The notes beneath the pieces were generated by a model. It made no database searches and was not told where the DNA came from. It saw only the letters and a list, made by a program, of their open reading frames with translations. The translations under genes and the position numbers were made by a program. 64,000 nucleotides of DNA from Streptomyces malaysiensis subsp. samsunensis (GTDB taxonomy: Bacteria; Actinomycetota; Actinomycetes; Streptomycetales; Streptomycetaceae), in NCBI RefSeq assembly GCF_024519315.1, contig NZ_JANIIC010000012.1, forward strand, positions 62,001 through 126,000. Reading direction: 5' to 3'. This document shows positions 58,846 through 64,000 of this stretch, piece by piece (within the stretch, counting starts at the first letter, position 1; every line of letters begins with the position of its first letter).

Positions 58846-60432
58846 ATGCCAAGAGCCGTTCCTCGCCGAATCTCCGTACCGTCCGCCGCGCTGATGGCGA
58901 CGGCGATGCTGGCCGGCTGCGTCGGCGGTGGCGGAGCGAGCCCCCACCGCACCGTCACGGTCGACCTCGCCGAGTCCATCACATGCGTGGACCCGCACCA
59001 GGCGCCGCAGACGTCGGCGCTGAACGTCGCACGGCAGCTGGTCGACTCCCTCACCGACCAGGATCCGCGGACGGGGAAGATCGTCGGCTGGATCGCAAGC
59101 CGCTGGACCGTCAACCGCAACGCCACCCGCTTCGTCTTCACCCTCCGCGACGGTGTGAAATTCAGCGACGGCAGCCCGCTGGACGCCGCGGCAGTCGTGG
59201 CCAACATCAAGGACATCACCGCCCTGGGCGCCAAGTCGCCGCTCGGGCTCAGCTATCTCGCCGATCTGCGTGCGGCGCGCGCGACCGGTACCCGCACCGT
59301 GACCGTCGAGTTCGCCAAGCCCAACGCCCAGTTCCTCCAGGCCACTTCCACACCGACCCTCGGTCTGCTGTCCCCGGCGACGCTCAAGCGCAGCCCCGGC
59401 CAGCGCTGCTCGGGCAGGGTGGCCGGATCGGGTCCGTTCACGCTGGCCTCCACCGCCGTCAACGAGTCCATCGCCCTGAAGACCAGGCGGGACTACGCCT
59501 GGCCGACCCCGCTGACCCGGCACACCGGCGCCGCTCGCGTCGACGGGCTGACCTTCCAGATCGTTCCCACCGCCCAGGTCCGGCACGGCAATCTCGTCTC
59601 CGGACGGGCCGACGTGGACACGCAGGTGCTGCCGCAGAACAAGCGTTCCTTCACCGGCGCGGGGCCCGACCTGCTGTCCCAGGTGCGCCCGGGTCTGGTT
59701 TATACACTCCTGCCGAACGAGACCAGCCCCGTCCTCTCCGATCCCGCCGTCCGGGTCGCGATCAGCCGCGCGATCGACCGCTCGGCCTTCGCACCCCTGC
59801 TGTCGCCTGGAGAGGCACCGGCCACCAGCCTGCTCGCCAAGTCCACCCCGGACTACTCGAACCGATCGGCCGCGCTCCCCCACGACCCCGTGGCCGCCGC
59901 CGCGATGCTGGACAAGGCCGGCTGGTCACCCGGTCCCGACGGGATCCGGCAGCGTGCCGGCCGTGCGCTGCGCGTCCGGCTCGTCTACGCGTCGACCGAC
60001 CCGTACGGCTCCGTCTACGAGCTGGTCGCCCAGCAGTTGCGCAAGAGCGGCATCGATCTCGCCCTCACCCCGCTCGACGACGCCCGGAACAACGCCCGCC
60101 AGGCGGCCGGTGACTACGACTTGGTGTCCTGGGGAGTCACCCGCGGCGACCCGTCCGTCCTGTCCACCGTCTTCACGGTCGACTCGGCCAACCCGCTGCG
60201 CAGGACCAAACCCGGGCGGCTGGAGCGGTCGCTCGGCGCGGTGAGCGAAACGCTCGACCCCGCACGCAGGCAGCAAGCGGTCGACAGCGCCGTCGACACC
60301 ATCCTCGACGGCGGCCACGGCATCCCGCTGTTCGAGCAGGCTGCCTCGATCGGCGTCGGGGACGCCGTCAAGGGCATCAGGCTCGACTCGTCCAGCCGCC
60401 CCATCTTCTACGACGCGGAGGTCAGCAAGTGA
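58846..60432 (+). CDS. ABC transporter solute-binding lipoprotein (dipeptide/oligopeptide, SBP family 5)
   Basis: A 528-residue family 5 binding protein. The ATG at 58846 gives a lipoprotein signal peptide: MPRAVPRR, a hydrophobic stretch and the lipobox LAGC with Cys at residue 21. Conserved family segments follow: TFVFTLRDGVKFSDGSPLDAAAVV-like (near 100) and the C-terminal YASTDPYGSVYELVAQQLRKSGID. It captures peptides, nickel chelates or similar ligands outside the membrane. It heads an operon of five genes with stop-start overlaps. A proposed IclR operator lies 79 bases upstream. Confidence 0.92.
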   Translation: MPRAVPRRISVPSAALMATAMLAGCVGGGGASPHRTVTVDLAESITCVDPHQAPQTSALNVARQLVDSLTDQDPRTGKIVGWIASRWTVNRNATRFVFTLRDGVKFSDGSPLDAAAVVANIKDITALGAKSPLGLSYLADLRAARATGTRTVTVEFAKPNAQFLQATSTPTLGLLSPATLKRSPGQRCSGRVAGSGPFTLASTAVNESIALKTRRDYAWPTPLTRHTGAARVDGLTFQIVPTAQVRHGNLVSGRADVDTQVLPQNKRSFTGAGPDLLSQVRPGLVYTLLPNETSPVLSDPAVRVAISRAIDRSAFAPLLSPGEAPATSLLAKSTPDYSNRSAALPHDPVAAAAMLDKAGWSPGPDGIRQRAGRALRVRLVYASTDPYGSVYELVAQQLRKSGIDLALTPLDDARNNARQAAGDYDLVSWGVTRGDPSVLSTVFTVDSANPLRRTKPGRLERSLGAVSETLDPARRQQAVDSAVDTILDGGHGIPLFEQAASIGVGDAVKGIRLDSSSRPIFYDAEVSK

Positions 60433-61697
60433 GCGGCACAGATGATCGCTGGAACGCTTTCGGTGATGGCCGAACGGTCTCACCCGCGGAATTCGTAGCG
60501 GCCTCGGCGGCCCTGCTCGACGGTGCGGTGCGGGCGGTCTCCGGGCCCGCCGCGGAGGTCAGAGCCCATCTGGTCGCCGGACTGGCCGCCTCGCTCGACC
60601 TGGCAGGGCCCTATGCGACCACCCGGCTGGATGTCCCGGCGACGGGCAACGCGGCGCGTGCGGAACTGACCGCGAGCGCGGCCGCCGCCGCCGAGCTGAT
60701 CATGGACCTGGTCCAGGCGGGCGCCGGCTCCGGCGGCGGGCGGCGGGTTACGGACCTCCGCAGCCCCTGCGTCGGCTACGGCTGGACGCCCTCCGTCGTG
60801 GAGTGGCTGATGGGGCCGGCCGGCGGGCACCCCGCACGCAATCTGTACAACGAGTGGCTGCACCAGCTCGTCCTGCTGCGTGACGCCCTCATCCCGTTCG
60901 ACCGCCACGGTGAGACGCGGCTTCTGGTGACGGCCGAAGGACTGCGGCGCATCGTCGACGAGCGTGACCGCTTCGTGCTGGAACTGACCACGCGGCGGAT
61001 CGCGCACCGGTCGGTCGTACGTTTCGCGGCGGTCGCCGCCGTGGGCGGCCCGGGGCCGGCGCGGCTGTCCGCCTACGGTTTCCAGTGGCCCGGCGGCTCC
61101 GTGCTGCCGGCGGTACTGTCCCGTGGCGACCTGCTGGCTCCGCGCTACCGGCTGGCGTGGTCACCGGAGGCGGTGCTGGACGACGAGGAGCAGCCGCTGT
61201 TCTTCGTCCCCGCCGCCGCGGACTACCTCGAACTGCCGCACCGCGACCTCGCGGCACTGCCCCCGGAGGAACCGGCGACCGGCCGCCCCGTGACCGCCCG
61301 GCTGGTCCGCGGCGAGAGCGCGGCGGACGCCGGCACCGTCACACTCGACCTCGAGGCCGAGTCCGCCGGGCCCGCCCGCGGCCCATGGCGCGTCGACCTG
61401 GGGCAGGCGCTGCGCGGGCATCGATACGCGCTGCGCCCCGATGCGGCGGCCGAACCGGGCCCGCCGCCGGAGACGACGGTCGTGGAGGGCCGGCGCCTGC
61501 TGCCCGAACCGGCCCTCTTCACCGCCCGGACCGGCCGATACCGGCTGCTCACCGGCGGTGAGCCGCTGCCCGCACTCGCGGTCCTCGGCCGGCTCCACCC
61601 CGACGGCACGGTGCTGTACGCGGGCGAGGGCCGGGCGGCGGTGGAGTCCACGGCCCGGCGTTCGGAACCCGTGCTCCTGCTGGACGTGCGGCAATGA
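60429..61697 (+). CDS. Conserved-looking protein of unknown function within the ABC transporter operon
   Basis: 422 residues with no signal peptide, no transmembrane segment and no named domain I recognise. The N-terminal third is Ala-rich and helical. The middle holds CVGYGWTPSVVEWLMGPAGGHPARNLYNEW, and RRIVDERDRFVLELTTRR follows. The C-terminal half is beta-rich with many Pro and Arg. It overlaps the binding-protein gene by 4 bases and the first permease gene by 4 bases, so it is translated as part of the transporter set. It may process the imported ligand. Confidence 0.75.
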   Translation: MSGTDDRWNAFGDGRTVSPAEFVAASAALLDGAVRAVSGPAAEVRAHLVAGLAASLDLAGPYATTRLDVPATGNAARAELTASAAAAAELIMDLVQAGAGSGGGRRVTDLRSPCVGYGWTPSVVEWLMGPAGGHPARNLYNEWLHQLVLLRDALIPFDRHGETRLLVTAEGLRRIVDERDRFVLELTTRRIAHRSVVRFAAVAAVGGPGPARLSAYGFQWPGGSVLPAVLSRGDLLAPRYRLAWSPEAVLDDEEQPLFFVPAAADYLELPHRDLAALPPEEPATGRPVTARLVRGESAADAGTVTLDLEAESAGPARGPWRVDLGQALRGHRYALRPDAAAEPGPPPETTVVEGRRLLPEPALFTARTGRYRLLTGGEPLPALAVLGRLHPDGTVLYAGEGRAAVESTARRSEPVLLLDVRQ

Positions 61698-62713
61698 CGG
61701 CGAGGCTGCCTCCAGGGCTGCCGCGCTACCTCGTACGCCGGCTGTGCCAGGCCGTGTTCGTGATCTGGGCGGCGTTCACCGTCACCTCGCTCCTGCTCTA
61801 TCTGCTGCCCTCCGATCCGGTCCAGATCATGATCGGTCCGCAGGCACACGCCAGTCCCGGCCAACTCGCCCGGCTGCGCCATGAGTACGGGCTGGACCGG
61901 CCGGTGGTGACGCAGTACGTCACGCAGCTCGGCCGCGCGCTGCACGGCGACCTCGGCCAGTCGATCCAGAGTGGCGTGCCGGTCATCACCGAGCTGTTCC
62001 GGGCGCTGCCGCACACCCTGGCGCTGGCCGGCGCCTCGCTCGGGCTCGGCGCGATGCTCGGCGGCAGCGTCGCGTGGTCGGCGGCGTACGCCTCGTCGCC
62101 CCGGCTGCGCGCGGCGCTGCTGGCCGTGCCATCGCTGTTCATCTCGGTGCCGACGTTCTGGCTGGGGCTCATGCTGATGGAACTGTTCTCCTTCACCTTC
62201 CGGGCATTTCCCGCCAGCGGCGGCACCGGTTTCGCCTCGCTGGTGCTGCCCGCCGTCACGCTGGCGATCCCCTCCGCCGCGTTCATCGCCCAGACCCTGG
62301 GGTCGGAACTGATCAAGGCGATGGGGGAACCGTACGCCGACACGGCCAGGGCCAAGGGCGCGTCCCGGTCGCGGGTCCTGCGCGGTCACGCGCTGCGCAA
62401 CGCGGTCATGCCCACGCTCACGATGCTCGGGCTACTGGTGGGCTGGCAGCTGTCCGGCTCCGTCGTCGTGGAGACGGTCTTCGCGCGGGACGGGATCGGC
62501 CGGCTCACCGAAGCGGCGGTGCGTACCCAGGACATCCCGATGGTGCAGGGCCTGGTGCTGCTCGCCGCCGTCTGCCTCGCACTGGTCAATCTGGCGGTCG
62601 ACCTGGTCTATCCGCTCGCCGACCCGCGGGTGCTCGTCCGGCGCCCGGCCGTACGGAGCCGGCAGCGGCCGTCCGCGCGGGCGGCCGCGCCGGCGCCGGG
62701 AGGCGGCCGATGA
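61694..62713 (+). CDS. ABC transporter permease, DppB type
   Basis: A 339-residue inner-membrane permease with six hydrophobic segments. The N-terminal VRRLCQAVFVIWAAFTVTSLLLYLLPSDPVQIMIG and the LRHEYGLDRPVVTQYVTQL loop are typical of DppB. The ATPase-contact loop is EPYADTARAKGASRSRVLRGHALRNAVMP (near residue 215). It forms the channel with the DppC-type protein that follows, overlapping its start by 4 bases. Confidence 0.92.
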   Translation: MTARLPPGLPRYLVRRLCQAVFVIWAAFTVTSLLLYLLPSDPVQIMIGPQAHASPGQLARLRHEYGLDRPVVTQYVTQLGRALHGDLGQSIQSGVPVITELFRALPHTLALAGASLGLGAMLGGSVAWSAAYASSPRLRAALLAVPSLFISVPTFWLGLMLMELFSFTFRAFPASGGTGFASLVLPAVTLAIPSAAFIAQTLGSELIKAMGEPYADTARAKGASRSRVLRGHALRNAVMPTLTMLGLLVGWQLSGSVVVETVFARDGIGRLTEAAVRTQDIPMVQGLVLLAAVCLALVNLAVDLVYPLADPRVLVRRPAVRSRQRPSARAAAPAPGGGR

Positions 62714-63510
62714 CGACCGTCCGGCGGATCGGCTGGTCCGGATTGCTGATCGCGGTGGTGCTCGGCTGGTCCGTGCGGCCATCGCTGTTCACGCGCCGGG
62801 ACCCGAACGAGGGTGTGCTCGCCGAACGGCTGCGGGCGCCCAGCGGCTCCCACTGGTTCGGCACCGACGAACTCGGGCGCGACCTCTACGCCCGCGTGGT
62901 GCACGGCGCCGGCCTCTCCTTGTCGGCCGCGGCTCTGGCGGTCGGCATCGCCTTGGTCTCCGGCGCACTGCTCGGCGTGGTCGCGGGGTCGGCCGGCGGA
63001 TGGACCGACGACGCCGTCATGCGGGTGGTGGACATGCTGCTGGCCGTACCGCACTTCCTGCTCTCCCTGGCCATCATCACGATCCTGGGGTTCGGGACCG
63101 TGAACGTCGCGGTGGCCGTCGGGCTCTCCGCGACCGCGAGCTTCGCCCGGATGACGCGCGGCGAAGTGCTCAGGGTGAGGCGTGCGGCCTACGTCGAAGC
63201 CGCGACGGTGGCGGGCACCGGCCGGGCGACGACGCTGGCCCGGCACATCCTGCCGAACGCGGCCCGGCCCGTCCTGGCCCTGTCCAGTCTGGAGCTGGGC
63301 AACGCGATCCTGGCCATGGCGGCCCTCAGCTTCCTCGGCTTCGCCGCGCCGCCGCCCGCCGCGGACTGGGGCTCGCTCGTCGCCGCCGGACGGGACTATC
63401 TGGAGGTGGCCTGGTGGATGACGACCGTGCCCGGCCTGGCCATCGTCGTGTCGGTGATCGCCGCGAACCAGCTCGGACGGCGGCTGGCGGACCGGGGCGG
63501 GCGCCGGTGA
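62710..63510 (+). CDS. ABC transporter permease, DppC type
   Basis: A 266-residue permease with the DppC signature GTDELGRDLYARVVHGAGLSL (near residue 55). The ATPase-contact loop is RRAAYVEAATVAGTGRATTLARHILPNAARP (near 157). It starts at the ATG at 62710, which overlaps the DppB stop. The N-terminal cytoplasmic tail is short. Confidence 0.92.
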   Translation: MTTVRRIGWSGLLIAVVLGWSVRPSLFTRRDPNEGVLAERLRAPSGSHWFGTDELGRDLYARVVHGAGLSLSAAALAVGIALVSGALLGVVAGSAGGWTDDAVMRVVDMLLAVPHFLLSLAIITILGFGTVNVAVAVGLSATASFARMTRGEVLRVRRAAYVEAATVAGTGRATTLARHILPNAARPVLALSSLELGNAILAMAALSFLGFAAPPPAADWGSLVAAGRDYLEVAWWMTTVPGLAIVVSVIAANQLGRRLADRGGRR

Positions 63511-64000
63511 ACACGTCGACCTCGCCGTCCGCCACTTTGACGGTCACCGACCTGCGGATCTCGTACCGCATCGCGGGCCACCGCGTCGACGCGGTGAACG
63601 GAGTGAGCCTCGAGGTCAACCCCGGGGAGATCATAGCGATCGTCGGTGAGTCCGGTTCGGGCAAGTCCACGCTGGCGCACGCGCTCACCGGACTGCTGCC
63701 CGGCACAGCCGAAGTGTCCGGCGGCCGTATCGAACTCGACGGCGCCCGCCTGGACCGGTTCTCCGAACGGCAGTGGCGGCACGTACGAGGGGCGCGGATC
63801 GGTTTCATCCCGCAGGATCCCGGAGTGGCGCTGAATCCGGTGCAGCGCGTGGGGAAGCAGGTCGCCGAAGCGCTGCGCATCCACCGGCCGTCGGATCCGG
63901 ACACCGAGCGCGCCACGGTGCTGGCGAACCTGGAACGGGCGGGCATACCCGATCCCGGCCGAATCGCCGACCGCTATCCGCACGAACTGTCCGGCGGCTA
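63507..64000 (+). CDS. ABC transporter ATPase, DppD type (runs off right edge)
   Basis: The first about 164 residues are present. Walker A is GESGSGKST (residues 46-54), the Q-loop lies in IGFIPQDPGVALNPVQRVGKQV (near 95), and the window ends within the LSGG signature. The GTG at 63507 overlaps the permease stop (GTGA). It couples ATP hydrolysis to import by the preceding permeases. A DppF-type partner probably follows outside the window. Confidence 0.93.
   Translation, partial: MNTSTSPSATLTVTDLRISYRIAGHRVDAVNGVSLEVNPGEIIAIVGESGSGKSTLAHALTGLLPGTAEVSGGRIELDGARLDRFSERQWRHVRGARIGFIPQDPGVALNPVQRVGKQVAEALRIHRPSDPDTERATVLANLERAGIPDPGRIADRYPHELSGG

Noticed and set aside
62074..63510. A 478-residue DppC permease
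   Set aside because: The upstream part is the shadow frame of DppB; the ATG at 62710 overlapping the DppB stop gives a normal 266-residue DppC.
1..64000. CRISPR arrays, tRNA and rRNA genes
   Set aside because: I looked for spaced direct repeats, tRNA cloverleaf-like T-loop sequences and rRNA blocks and saw none I could support.

Overview
The window is high-GC DNA with strong third-position GC, GTG and TTG starts, GTGA/ATGA stop-start overlaps, a SARP regulator and mycothiol-linked gene remnants. Together these point to a Streptomyces or close relative. I read three zones: a hydrazine-type biosynthetic gene cluster (about 1-31.5 kb), a short toxin-like pair followed by a scrapyard of broken genes (32-36.3 kb), and an amino-aromatic catabolic and transport island (about 36.4-64 kb).

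Zone 1, left half. A leftward operon runs from a lysine/ornithine N-hydroxylase through a glycine-oxidase-type flavoenzyme, a dihydrodipicolinate-synthase-family aldolase, a RhaM-like protein, a DRE-TIM aldolase, a HAD phosphatase, short-chain dehydrogenases and an ATP-grasp-like protein. It ends in a partial acireductone-dioxygenase-like cupin at the window edge. An IS110 remnant interrupts this operon and has destroyed most of one ATP-grasp gene. A divergent rightward operon carries a small cupin, a methionyl-tRNA-synthetase-like protein, a periplasmic-binding-protein-like/flavin-oxidase fusion, a pyridoxamine-oxidase-family protein and an asparagine synthetase. Lysine N-hydroxylase plus cupin plus MetRS-like protein plus flavin oxidase is the known signature of N-N bond formation through N6-hydroxylysine (s56-p1, triacsin and related pathways). 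Here the cupin and MetRS parts are two separate, translationally coupled genes.

Zone 1, right half. A SARP activator meets, head to head, a leftward NRPS operon: free-standing carrier protein, C-A-T module, SDR, lone A domain, lone C domain. An MFS exporter follows. A rightward proB-proA-aminotransferase operon looks like a dedicated supply of glutamate semialdehyde. The likely product is a small hydrazine- or hydrazide-containing peptide; the exact product cannot be read from sequence.

Zone 2. An AbiEii-like nucleotidyltransferase with a partner gene is followed by fragments of a DUF4157 gene, a LuxR-family (LAL) activator, a TetR regulator, a serine recombinase, an IS5-type transposase, a mycothiol-dependent dehydrogenase and a ferredoxin reductase. 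All are truncated or frameshifted and abut each other.

Zone 3. After a large GAF/SpoIIE phosphatase come genes for 3-hydroxyanthranilate meta-cleavage: 3-hydroxyanthranilate dioxygenase, ACMS decarboxylase, aminomuconate-semialdehyde dehydrogenase, a RidA-type deaminase, 4-oxalocrotonate decarboxylase, an oxopentenoate-hydratase-like protein and a 4-oxalocrotonate tautomerase-like protein. With them are CoA-type enzymes, hydrolases, an IclR regulator, two MFS carriers and a dipeptide-type ABC transporter that runs off the right edge. Five copies of a 17-bp near-palindrome (consensus TTTCC[A/G]CTCATTGGAAA), plus one weak copy, lie in the intergenic regions of this zone. I propose them as the operators of the local IclR regulon.
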